Position numbers and translations under genes: made by a program. Positions 1-5,241 of a stretch of 5,241 bases of DNA are shown piece after piece (positions within the stretch are counted from its first letter, which is position 1; the number at the start of each line of letters is the position of its first letter). Source of the DNA: Synergistaceae bacterium (lineage in GTDB: Bacteria > Synergistota > Synergistia > Synergistales > Aminobacteriaceae); NCBI GenBank assembly GCA_009784305.1, contig WRBZ01000085.1, positions 1 to 5,241 on the forward strand, given 5' to 3'. Under the pieces are notes generated by a model, which made no database searches, was not told the origin of the DNA, and saw nothing but the letters and a program-made list of their open reading frames with translations.

Positions 1-11
1 AAATACGTCAC
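1..11 (-). CDS. Possible 5' end of a further minus-strand gene, cut by the window edge
   Basis: On the minus strand a GTG at 11-9 is preceded by GGGAGGAAG (22-14), an excellent Shine-Dalgarno with GGAGG five bases from the GTG. Only Met-Thr-Tyr and two bases of the next codon (TT, so Phe or Leu) are visible, so the product cannot be recognised. The gene would start 115 bp after the stop of the branched-chain amino-acid binding protein, on the same strand. In liv-type operons the next gene is often the LivH permease, and an M-T-Y-F/L start would suit one, but that is inference from position only. The neighbouring hairpin ends in a T-run on the plus strand, so this region could instead be the tail of a convergent transcript. 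Confidence 0.35.
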
Positions 12-36
12 GGCTTCCTCCCAACAAGAAAGATAT

Positions 37-67
37 CCCGCGCTCCCTCAGGGAGCGCGGTTTTTTT
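37..67 (+). terminator. Strong GC-rich hairpin with T7 tract; intercistronic or bidirectional terminator
   Basis: CCGCGCTCCC (38-47) and GGGAGCGCGG (51-60) form a perfect 10-bp stem around a TCA loop. Seven T residues follow at 61-67 on the plus strand, so by the usual rule it terminates plus-strand transcription. No plus-strand gene end is visible: all three plus frames stay open from base 1 to the hairpin. Read on the minus strand, the direction of the binding-protein gene, the stem is followed by a weaker U-rich stretch (GATATCTTTCTTGTT). There it may act as a partial terminator or an mRNA 3'-end stabiliser between the binding-protein gene and the next gene. A smaller hairpin, GGGCA-AAAA-TGCCC, sits beside it at 73-86. 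Confidence 0.75.
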
Positions 68-126
68 ACGTGGGGCAAAAATGCCCGCAAATTCCATTTC
101 AGTCATATATTCTACGCGAAAATTTG

Positions 127-1392
127 TTACCTTATCTCTGAGTCCCATGCTGGGAATGGGAATATCACTTCGGAATCCGCATAGCTTTCAGGGAATACAG
201 TTTTATATTTCTGATCGACGAGCTGGGTTATGACAGTGAAAGCCTTGTTGTTCTGGCCGCCGGGAGAGAAAGCGACCTTGCCGCTCAAAGAAAGAGGAGA
301 GTCGAACGTTTCAGTGCGCAGGATCTGCACAACTTTCTCCGTATCCAATTCTCCGGCCTTCTCGATGGCCTGTGCGAGGATATGCAGGCAAACGGTCTCC
401 TGTATGGAGTCGGAGTCAAGCGGGAATCCGGTTTTTTTGCGATATATTTCCTGAGCCGGAAGAGCTGCTCTCATGTAGACCTCGGCGATTTCAGGGGAGT
501 AGCCCATACCGCCCATGAAATAACTGCTATCAGGTCCAAGCTCTTTGTTGATCGCGGGGTTTTGATAACCGGTGCAGTAGTTGATAAAAGCTTTAGGCGC
601 CCAATTAGCCTGCTTCATAGTGCGCACCATAAGGGAATAGTCTCCGCCAAGCGCCGCGCCGAAGACAACGTCGGCTTCGCTGGCTTTGAGCCTCTGAATC
701 TCGCTGTTCATGTTCGTAGCGCCAACCGTGAACGGGATGTCCGCTACAACAGTGACCCCCATCTTTGGCGCAACTTTCTTGGCCTCATCCGCCGCATGTT
801 TCCCGAATTCCGAGTTCTCATAAATTAGTCCAAGCTTCTTGAGTCCTGCGTTGTTGTGTTCGTTAAGATGGATAACATATTCGGCGAATTCTTCCGATTC
901 GATGGCATCCGTTGCAGCAGTCCGGAAGAAGTAATTGAATCCGCGCTCCGTCAACTCTGCTGAACTGGACGCGCCGCACATGAAAATCTTCTTGAGGCGT
1001 TCGGCGACCGCGCTGGCCGGCTTACTTGACGAACTGTTGTAACACCCGATGATAGCAAAGACGCCCTCCTGCTCGTAGAGACGTTCTGCTTCCGCCTTCG
1101 CGATATCCGGCTTACCTTGATGATCCGCTTTCACGAGTACGATTTTGTATCCGCCGAGAATTCCTTCCTGTTGGGCAAGGGGGAATCCTTCCCAGTCATA
1201 CTTGTTATTGATGAATTCGACTGCTGTCTCAACCGCCGCTACGCAGTTTTGTCCTGAAACTGCCGCAGGCCCCGTAAGTGGGAAGATAGTACCGATCTTG
1301 ATGATTTTCTCTGCTGCAAACGATGCTCCGCAAATTGCAAGAATGAATACCATCACTAAAAAAAACTTTGCCGCTTTTGACTTTGCTAACAC
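127..1392 (-). CDS. ABC transporter periplasmic binding protein, branched-chain amino acid (LivJ/LivK-like) family
   Basis: This is the solute receptor of an ABC importer of the Leu/Ile/Val type (Peripla_BP_6, type I periplasmic-binding fold). It captures a small ligand in the periplasm and delivers it to the membrane permease. The chosen GTG start at 1392 gives 421 residues. A GTG three codons upstream (1401) abuts AAGGAA with no spacing, whereas 1392 lies nine bases from it. Residues 1-26 are a signal peptide: Lys-rich start, hydrophobic core FFLVMVFILAI, and cleavage after ASFA. The Cys in LAIC has Ile at -1, so it is not a lipobox. The mature part opens with the family signature IKIGTIFPLTGPAAVSG and later carries GCYNSSSSKPAS, the usual ligand-contact region. 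It is longer than E. coli LivK (about 369 aa with signal). Family assignment is firm; the actual ligand (amino acid, urea or amide) is unknown. No permease or ATPase gene is fully visible. Confidence 0.9.
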   Translation of the reverse strand: MLAKSKAAKFFLVMVFILAICGASFAAEKIIKIGTIFPLTGPAAVSGQNCVAAVETAVEFINNKYDWEGFPLAQQEGILGGYKIVLVKADHQGKPDIAKAEAERLYEQEGVFAIIGCYNSSSSKPASAVAERLKKIFMCGASSSAELTERGFNYFFRTAATDAIESEEFAEYVIHLNEHNNAGLKKLGLIYENSEFGKHAADEAKKVAPKMGVTVVADIPFTVGATNMNSEIQRLKASEADVVFGAALGGDYSLMVRTMKQANWAPKAFINYCTGYQNPAINKELGPDSSYFMGGMGYSPEIAEVYMRAALPAQEIYRKKTGFPLDSDSIQETVCLHILAQAIEKAGELDTEKVVQILRTETFDSPLSLSGKVAFSPGGQNNKAFTVITQLVDQKYKTVFPESYADSEVIFPFPAWDSEIR

Positions 1393-1401
1393 TACACGCA
1401 C

Positions 1402-1407
1402 TTCCTT
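1402..1407 (-). promoter_or_regulatory. Ribosome binding site that decides the start of the binding-protein gene
   Basis: AAGGAA on the minus strand is the only Shine-Dalgarno-like sequence near the start of the binding-protein gene. It touches the first in-frame GTG (1401-1399), leaving no spacer, but stands nine bases from the GTG at 1392-1390. The latter is therefore the more likely initiation codon, and it also yields a compact signal peptide beginning M-L-A-K-S-K. Confidence 0.6.
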
Positions 1408-1440
1408 TCAAAATATGATTTAATATTTCATACAAATATA

Positions 1441-1488
1441 GAGAGCTCTTAGTGAAAAAAAAGAGCTACTTTTGCTAAGTTGCTCTCC
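1441..1488 (-). promoter_or_regulatory. Attenuator-like leader: terminator hairpin with T8 and competing pairings
   Basis: Reading the minus strand, AGAGC-A-ACTT (1486-1477) pairs with AAGT-A-GCTCT (1471-1462) around an AGCAA loop. The T tract is eight bases long (1462-1455); its first T closes the stem, so seven run on beyond it. This is a minus-strand-only intrinsic terminator: on the plus strand the hairpin is not followed by a T tract. The descending arm can pair instead with downstream sequence: AGCTCTT (1467-1461) is the exact complement of AAGAGCT (1450-1444). GAGAGC (1487-1482) can also pair with GCTCTC (1446-1441). The structures are mutually exclusive, as in terminator/antiterminator switches. 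The element lies between a good promoter and the binding-protein gene. It could alternatively be the terminator of the moaA operon. No known riboswitch or T-box motif was recognised. Confidence 0.5.
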
Positions 1489-1505
1489 ATTTCTGCGTAA
1501 AATAA

Positions 1506-1534
1506 ATTATAGCTTTTAATAATCATTTCTGCAA
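1506..1534 (-). promoter_or_regulatory. Predicted sigma-70 promoter of the binding-protein gene
   Basis: On the minus strand TTGCAG (1534-1529) stands 17 bases upstream of a perfect TATAAT (1511-1506), the ideal spacing for a sigma-70-type promoter. The -35 matches the consensus at only three of six positions. Transcription would start near the A at 1498, giving a leader of about 106 nt before the GTG at 1392. The surroundings are strongly AT-rich, so chance -10 matches are expected and the call rests on the exact -10 plus spacing. Confidence 0.55.
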
Positions 1535-1615
1535 CGCTTGTATAAAAAATTTGATATTTTATCACATAAAGCACAAAACACAAAAAAATTGTCTTTAAAA
1601 GATTGTCAATAAACT

Positions 1616-1680
1616 ACACGAATTTACACGAATAAGTAATAATGCTTTTTGTCTTCATTCGTTTTTATTAGTGTTATTCG
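1616..1680. repeat. Imperfect inverted repeat in the intergenic region downstream of moaA
   Basis: CGAATTTACACGAATAA (1619-1635) and the reverse complement of 1665-1680 (CGAATAACACTAATAA) match along their length except for one short bulge and one mismatch, around an interior of about 30 bp. The left arm itself contains a tandem ACACGAAT-TT-ACACGAAT (1616-1633). The arms could fold in RNA but there is no GC-rich stem with a T-run, so this is not a canonical terminator. It lies 43 bp past the moaA stop, between two unrelated transcription units, where dispersed small repeats often sit. A second short repeat, TAATCCC twice in tandem (1703-1716), follows close to the moaA stop. Whether either repeat recurs elsewhere in the genome cannot be seen here. 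Confidence 0.5.
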
Positions 1681-1722
1681 GTGACGATTGTTTTGTCTTT
1701 TCTAATCCCTAATCCCTGCATT

Positions 1723-2724
1723 TCATCCGCCTATCTGCACCATATGTCTTTGTTCATCTTTACCTTGCTTTACGCCAATCTCAGGTTTCATATCCAACGC
1801 GGATGAAAAAATTCTGAACAATTCTTCCGAATCCTTTGAAATCAAAACAGGTCTCAGGTCAAGATTGTAATTACTGAAAAGGCAAGGACGCAACATCCCG
1901 GAAGAGTTTATCCTCAACCTGTTGCAGTTCTCACAATAGTGCGATGTGACCGCGCTGATTATTCCTATACATTGCCCCGTTGTGGAATTTTTAAAATATT
2001 TCGCGGGTCCCATAGGCAGTGAAGGTTCGTTGTTAAGAATGACCGGAGCCCAGCTGTCAAGCTTTGATATTCTGTCGATGACCTCCAGGGAGGATATAAA
2101 GCGATCCTTTGCCCATACTTCATTGTCAAGAGGCATAAACTCTATGAGCCTTAATAAAAGTCCTTTATTTGAGGCATAATTCAGCATATCCGGTATTTCC
2201 AAGTCGTTAAATCCTTTCATTAAGACTGCGTTCAATTTTATCGGGATTCCAAAATCTTTAACTGCTTCTATCCCTTTAAGAACTTCGCTCAGTTCTCCGC
2301 CGCGGGTTATCTCCGAGAATTTCCCTTCGTCGAGTGTATCGAGGCTTATATTTATCCCCGCAAGCTTCATATTTTGTATTTCTCCAGCATACTTTGCAAG
2401 TAAAGCGCCATTTGTGGTCAACGCTATTTTCATATCGGGGATTCTTTCGTTTACTTCGCGCAGAAACGAAGTCAATCCTTTACGGACAAAAGGCTCTCCT
2501 CCGGTAAAGCGTACTTTTCGTATACCTATATCGAACATCCGGGCAACTAAGAACAATATCTCTTCATAACTTATTATCTGCGAGTGCGGAACCCATTCGA
2601 CGCCCTTTTCCGGCATACAGTATATGCAGCGGTAATTACACCTGTCAGTCAATGAAATCCTTGCGTAATCTACGCTTCGTCCATACCTGTCAATTAAGTG
2701 TTTCTGAAAACTTATTTCTCCCAT
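1723..2724 (-). CDS. moaA: GTP 3',8-cyclase MoaA (radical SAM, molybdenum cofactor biosynthesis step 1)
   Basis: MoaA uses S-adenosylmethionine and two [4Fe-4S] clusters to convert GTP to 3',8-cyclo-7,8-dihydro-GTP, which MoaC turns into cyclic pyranopterin phosphate. Numbered from the ATG at 2724 (333 aa), the radical-SAM motif CNYRCIYC gives Cys29, Cys33 and Cys36, followed by TGGEP at 74-78. The MoaA-specific C-terminal cluster is Cys264, Cys267 and Cys281 (C-x2-C-x13-C). The protein ends in the conserved QIGG tail with the Gly-Gly that MoaA needs, so the gene looks intact. It overlaps the end of the MoeA-PBP gene by 13 nt, implying translational coupling. The start is uncertain: an ATG at 2760 has a good GAGGA site at six bases and would add 12 residues (345 aa), whereas the 2724 ATG has only GGGCGG upstream but better fits the usual family N-terminus just before LIDRYGR. 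Confidence 0.95.
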   Translation of the reverse strand: MGEISFQKHLIDRYGRSVDYARISLTDRCNYRCIYCMPEKGVEWVPHSQIISYEEILFLVARMFDIGIRKVRFTGGEPFVRKGLTSFLREVNERIPDMKIALTTNGALLAKYAGEIQNMKLAGINISLDTLDEGKFSEITRGGELSEVLKGIEAVKDFGIPIKLNAVLMKGFNDLEIPDMLNYASNKGLLLRLIEFMPLDNEVWAKDRFISSLEVIDRISKLDSWAPVILNNEPSLPMGPAKYFKNSTTGQCIGIISAVTSHYCENCNRLRINSSGMLRPCLFSNYNLDLRPVLISKDSEELFRIFSSALDMKPEIGVKQGKDEQRHMVQIGG

Positions 2725-4610
2725 CTGTAACCGCCCATTTTTTCGACCTGAGCGCGCCATTCACTATCCTCTATAGCTCTCATAAGCGCTCTTATTCCCT
2801 TGTGATCGAGATATTTTTCGGGGATAATGAGCTCATACGGTTCAACCGTTATCGGTATGAAGGTCAATTCAGAGCTTGCGGCAACTCGAATGGCAATCGT
2901 TGCGCTCGCAAGCCCTGCTGCAACGCGGTTTGCCGCGTCGAAATGAGTTATGCTCTGGCAGTAATAACCTTTCACCTCATCTGGCCGAATTTTACTCTCC
3001 TCAAGCATGTAATCAAGCAGCACCCTCGTTCCCGCTCCCGGCTGACGATTGATTATGGATACGTCATCGCGGGCAAAATCTTCAACACCCTTTATATTCT
3101 GCGGGTTTCCTTTTATCACGATTATTCCCTGTTCCCTCCAGAAGAGCAGTATTCTTTCCCATTTTTCTTCCCCGCGCATTTTCTCAATATAACTATCGTT
3201 ATATTTGCCGCTTTTTCCATCGAGCAAATGACAGGAAGCCAAGTGAGCCTCCCCCCTTGAAAGGGCAGCCAGTCCTCCAAGGCTTCCGACGGAACGCGTC
3301 ACAAGTTCTCCCCCATACTTTTTCACGAAGCTTCCGAGCCTTTCAAACGCGGGGTCATTCGAGCCCTGAAACAGAATTCTTTTTTTCCATTCTATATTGC
3401 GCGTAAAATAAACGTTGATTTCAGAGCCCTTCTGACATTCTATACGCGATTCGGGCAAAACCGCGACGCCGTCCGCCTCAGCAATAGCCCACATAGTGCT
3501 GGAGCCCGACGATAACGGATAAACCGTCTTTACGCCATCCAATTCAACTGCCTTCAACCTTACCCATTCGGTTTTACCCGCCGGAGAGGAGTGAGCCATA
3601 ATAAGAGGCATTGGTAAAGCTTCGCCGTATGAACATAAGGCTTCGCTCAATACTGAATCTTCATCAAAGCCCCCCGTATGCAGAATCTTAAGTAGCGGAT
3701 AAGCTACGGACCAGAGTGCTGCAGCGCTCGACATCGGAAATCCGGGAAGGTTCACGACGCAGCAATCTTTATACCTTCCAAACATAGTAGGACGCGCCGG
3801 TTTCATCAAAAGCCAATGAAAGAAAATTTCCCCATACTCCTTTAACACGCAGGAAGTATAGTCTTTTTCTCCCTTTGCGGATCCGGCTCCTATGAGCGCC
3901 AAATCATATTTATCATGAACACTCTCAAGGGCATTGCATATCTGTTTCGGGTCATCGGCAACAGTGTCAACACAATCGATAGGAAATCCCCAATTCTTGA
4001 AATATCCGGTTATCATGGCTGAGTTGCTTTCGGCCGTCTTGCCGTATGGGGCTTCTTCATATGACAGCCATTCGGAAGCTGTAATTATCTCATCACCGGT
4101 AGGAATGTAAACTGTCCTTGGTAAACGGTAAACGGGCACATGGGAAAACCCAAGCGCAATAAAAAGCGCTGCAAGTGAAGGGCTTACTTCATCGCCCATT
4201 TTTGCCGCCACCTGCCCAATCGATACATCTTCACCTATCGGGCGGACGTTTTCTCCGGCTGTGAGGCTTTTTGTAATAATAAGCTCATTATTTATTATTG
4301 AAGAATCTTCGACCATTAACACGCTGTCATAATCAGAATTTACCGGCATTCCGGTATTGACCCATTGAAAACCATTCGATAATGTGACCGGGGTGGCGGG
4401 AGTAGCTCCGGCAGTGTGCTTTGAAAGAATGGCATATCCGTCTACAGCCGAAGCGTTGAAATGCGGGATGTTACGGTCTGCTATAACATCGGAACTCAGA
4501 ATTCTTCCAAAAGATTGGGCAACCTGAACAGATTCAACACAAGGCTCATGCGGTACATAGCTTCTTAGTATTTCCCAAGCTTCAGTAAGCGTAATATGTT
4601 CTTTCACCAT
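2712..4610 (-). CDS. moeA: MoeA-like molybdopterin molybdenumtransferase fused to a C-terminal PBP-like domain
   Basis: This 632-residue two-part protein has no signal peptide and should be cytosolic. Residues about 5-402 are a full MoeA: DGYA (57-60), NTGMP (85-89), GED (126-128), TGDE (171-174), the MoCF-type core with GAGSAKGEKDYT (241-252), KPARP (270-274) and LPGFP (288-292), then a C-terminal beta-barrel region. MoeA inserts molybdenum (or tungsten) into adenylated molybdopterin. Residues about 415-600 match the PBP_like domain (PF12727): GSNDP start, VGSLGGLAALSRGEAHLASCHLLDG, REQGIIVIKGNP, and NRQPGAGTRVLLDYML. This domain resembles a periplasmic binding protein and is presumed to sense a ligand such as molybdate, tungstate or a cofactor; that role is inference. 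Compared with ordinary MoeA, SGG has become GAG and PGKP has become PARP, so activity may be altered. Its ATG lies within the end of the upstream moeA (ATGGTGA overlap). Confidence 0.92.
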   Translation of the reverse strand: MVKEHITLTEAWEILRSYVPHEPCVESVQVAQSFGRILSSDVIADRNIPHFNASAVDGYAILSKHTAGATPATPVTLSNGFQWVNTGMPVNSDYDSVLMVEDSSIINNELIITKSLTAGENVRPIGEDVSIGQVAAKMGDEVSPSLAALFIALGFSHVPVYRLPRTVYIPTGDEIITASEWLSYEEAPYGKTAESNSAMITGYFKNWGFPIDCVDTVADDPKQICNALESVHDKYDLALIGAGSAKGEKDYTSCVLKEYGEIFFHWLLMKPARPTMFGRYKDCCVVNLPGFPMSSAAALWSVAYPLLKILHTGGFDEDSVLSEALCSYGEALPMPLIMAHSSPAGKTEWVRLKAVELDGVKTVYPLSSGSSTMWAIAEADGVAVLPESRIECQKGSEINVYFTRNIEWKKRILFQGSNDPAFERLGSFVKKYGGELVTRSVGSLGGLAALSRGEAHLASCHLLDGKSGKYNDSYIEKMRGEEKWERILLFWREQGIIVIKGNPQNIKGVEDFARDDVSIINRQPGAGTRVLLDYMLEESKIRPDEVKGYYCQSITHFDAANRVAAGLASATIAIRVAASSELTFIPITVEPYELIIPEKYLDHKGIRALMRAIEDSEWRAQVEKMGGYRWEK

Positions 4611-5241
4611 AACAATACCTCCGCTTCTTCGCCTTTCCTGAGGGTTTCAACGTTTTCCCCCAATCTTATAAACCCTGAAGAATCGCGAAGAGCTGCGACA
4701 TAGCCGGATTTTGACGGCAAGGGTATTACTTTACTCTCCTCGCTAAACCTGAAAGGGATAAGTTCTTCAATGCCGGTATGACCAAAAACATCATATTCCA
4801 TGGGAAGTTTTAGTTTTCGGAATGGCTCTCGCGGTACGCCGTGTAGCAGCGCCGAAAGTATTGGAATAACAACAGTATTCATTACGGCAAGGCATGAGAG
4901 AGGATGCCCGGGAAGGCCTATCGCAAGACGGCTGTTCGATTTATCGCCCGCTATTATTGTTGGTTTTCCCGGAGAAAGCCTGATCCCATGAACGATAATA
5001 CCTGGCTCGGACATCATGGACAATATGTCGGCAGTATGGTCGCGCATACTTACGGATGACCCTCCGCTTAAAATAGCAACATCGCATGTTTTCAGCATTT
5101 CATTGACTTTACTGTTCAAAAGCTCTTTATCATCTTTTACGATACCAAATTGTCGAGCAGTATAGCCTTTTTGTCTGAGCAATGAAGTAACAGTCCATGA
5201 GTTGACATCTCTTACCCTGCCCTCTTCCTCTCTTAAGGGCT
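4604..5241 (-). CDS. moeA: Molybdopterin molybdenumtransferase MoeA, C-terminal part (5' end outside the window)
   Basis: MoeA catalyses insertion of molybdate into molybdopterin-AMP in the last step of cofactor synthesis. The visible 211 residues cover most of the MoCF-type core and the C-terminal domain. The frame stays open to the right edge, and the residues before the first possible start (TTG at 5182) read GRVRDVNSWTVTSLL, the classic GxxRDxN beginning of this core. The gene is therefore truncated by the window and does not start at that TTG. Diagnostic motifs are SGGSSVSMRDHT, SPGKP and GLPGHPLS, all in canonical form. A C-terminal domain ending in VLLW follows. The stop TGA (4606-4604) overlaps the ATG of the next gene by 7 nt. 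This copy retains the catalytic motifs that its downstream paralogue has changed. Confidence 0.93.
   Translation of the reverse strand, partial: PLREEEGRVRDVNSWTVTSLLRQKGYTARQFGIVKDDKELLNSKVNEMLKTCDVAILSGGSSVSMRDHTADILSMMSEPGIIVHGIRLSPGKPTIIAGDKSNSRLAIGLPGHPLSCLAVMNTVVIPILSALLHGVPREPFRKLKLPMEYDVFGHTGIEELIPFRFSEESKVIPLPSKSGYVAALRDSSGFIRLGENVETLRKGEEAEVLLW
4617..4622 (-). promoter_or_regulatory. Ribosome binding site of the MoeA-PBP gene
   Basis: GGAGGT on the minus strand lies six bases upstream of the ATG at 4610, inside the last codons of the upstream moeA. It is a near-perfect Shine-Dalgarno and fixes the start of the fusion gene, which overlaps the preceding stop codon as ATGGTGA. Ribosomes finishing the first moeA are well placed to re-initiate here. 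Confidence 0.75.

Noticed and set aside
382..828. A 148-codon plus-strand open frame inside the binding-protein gene
   Set aside because: It is antisense to a well-conserved protein, has no recognisable domain, and is explained by the codon structure of the real gene.
1393..1401. GTG at 1401 as start of the binding protein
   Set aside because: The only Shine-Dalgarno (AAGGAA) directly touches this codon, leaving no spacer; the GTG at 1392 has workable spacing.
1441..1450. GAGAGCTCTT as a simple palindromic operator (GAGAGCTCTC-like)
   Set aside because: The GAGCTC palindrome is short, and its sequence is better explained as an arm of the competing hairpins in the leader.
1570..1610. A T-rich hairpin near ATTGTCTTTAAAAGATTGTC as the moaA terminator
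   Set aside because: The possible stem is only about four AT-rich pairs with a large bulge, which is too weak to call.
1393..1722. A tRNA, CRISPR array or small conserved RNA gene in the intergenic region
   Set aside because: No cloverleaf, no regularly spaced repeats and no recognisable RNA family; the region is AT-rich with only the elements listed.
2652..3260. A 202-codon plus-strand open frame opposite moaA and the PBP-like domain
   Set aside because: The minus strand carries clear conserved motifs throughout; the plus-strand translation shows no family resemblance and crosses a gene junction.
4604..5182. A complete 192-residue moeA starting with TTG at 5182
   Set aside because: The frame is open to the window edge and the residues before the TTG form the conserved GRVRDVNSW motif, so the gene is truncated by the window.

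Overview
The window is a bacterial chromosomal segment in which every convincing gene lies on the minus strand. It has two unrelated functional blocks separated by about 320 bp of AT-rich intergenic DNA. No gene here identifies the species. The binding protein at the left has a signal peptide that looks like a signal peptidase I substrate rather than a lipoprotein, which points to a diderm (Gram-negative-type) cell. The combination of an adjacent moeA pair, one member fused to a PBP-like domain, with a branched-chain amino-acid uptake gene would fit an anaerobic amino-acid fermenter such as Synergistota. That assignment is a low-confidence guess, not a sequence result.

Right block (5241 down to 1723, transcribed leftward): a molybdenum-cofactor operon. 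In order of transcription it holds the C-terminal part of a first moeA (cut by the window edge), a second moeA-like gene whose product is fused to a C-terminal PBP-like ligand-binding domain (632 aa), and moaA, the radical-SAM GTP 3',8-cyclase. Both junctions are stop/start overlaps (7 nt, then 13 nt or 49 nt depending on the moaA start), so the three genes are almost certainly co-transcribed and translationally coupled. MoaA makes the first intermediate of molybdopterin synthesis and MoeA proteins insert the metal at the end. moaC, moaD/E and mogA/moaB are not in the window.

Middle (1393-1722): AT-rich DNA. Near moaA it holds an imperfect inverted repeat (1616-1680) and a TAATCCC doublet. 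Nearer the left gene it holds a good sigma-70-type promoter (-10 TATAAT at 1506-1511), followed directly by a terminator-like hairpin with a T8 tract that competes with alternative pairings. This is the architecture of a transcription attenuator and is the most intriguing item in the window.

Left block (1392 down to 1): a periplasmic binding protein of the Leu/Ile/Val (Peripla_BP_6, type I fold) family for an ABC transporter. It is followed by two hairpins and then by a strong Shine-Dalgarno plus GTG at 11-9. That probably starts the next gene of the transporter operon (perhaps the permease), which runs off the left edge.
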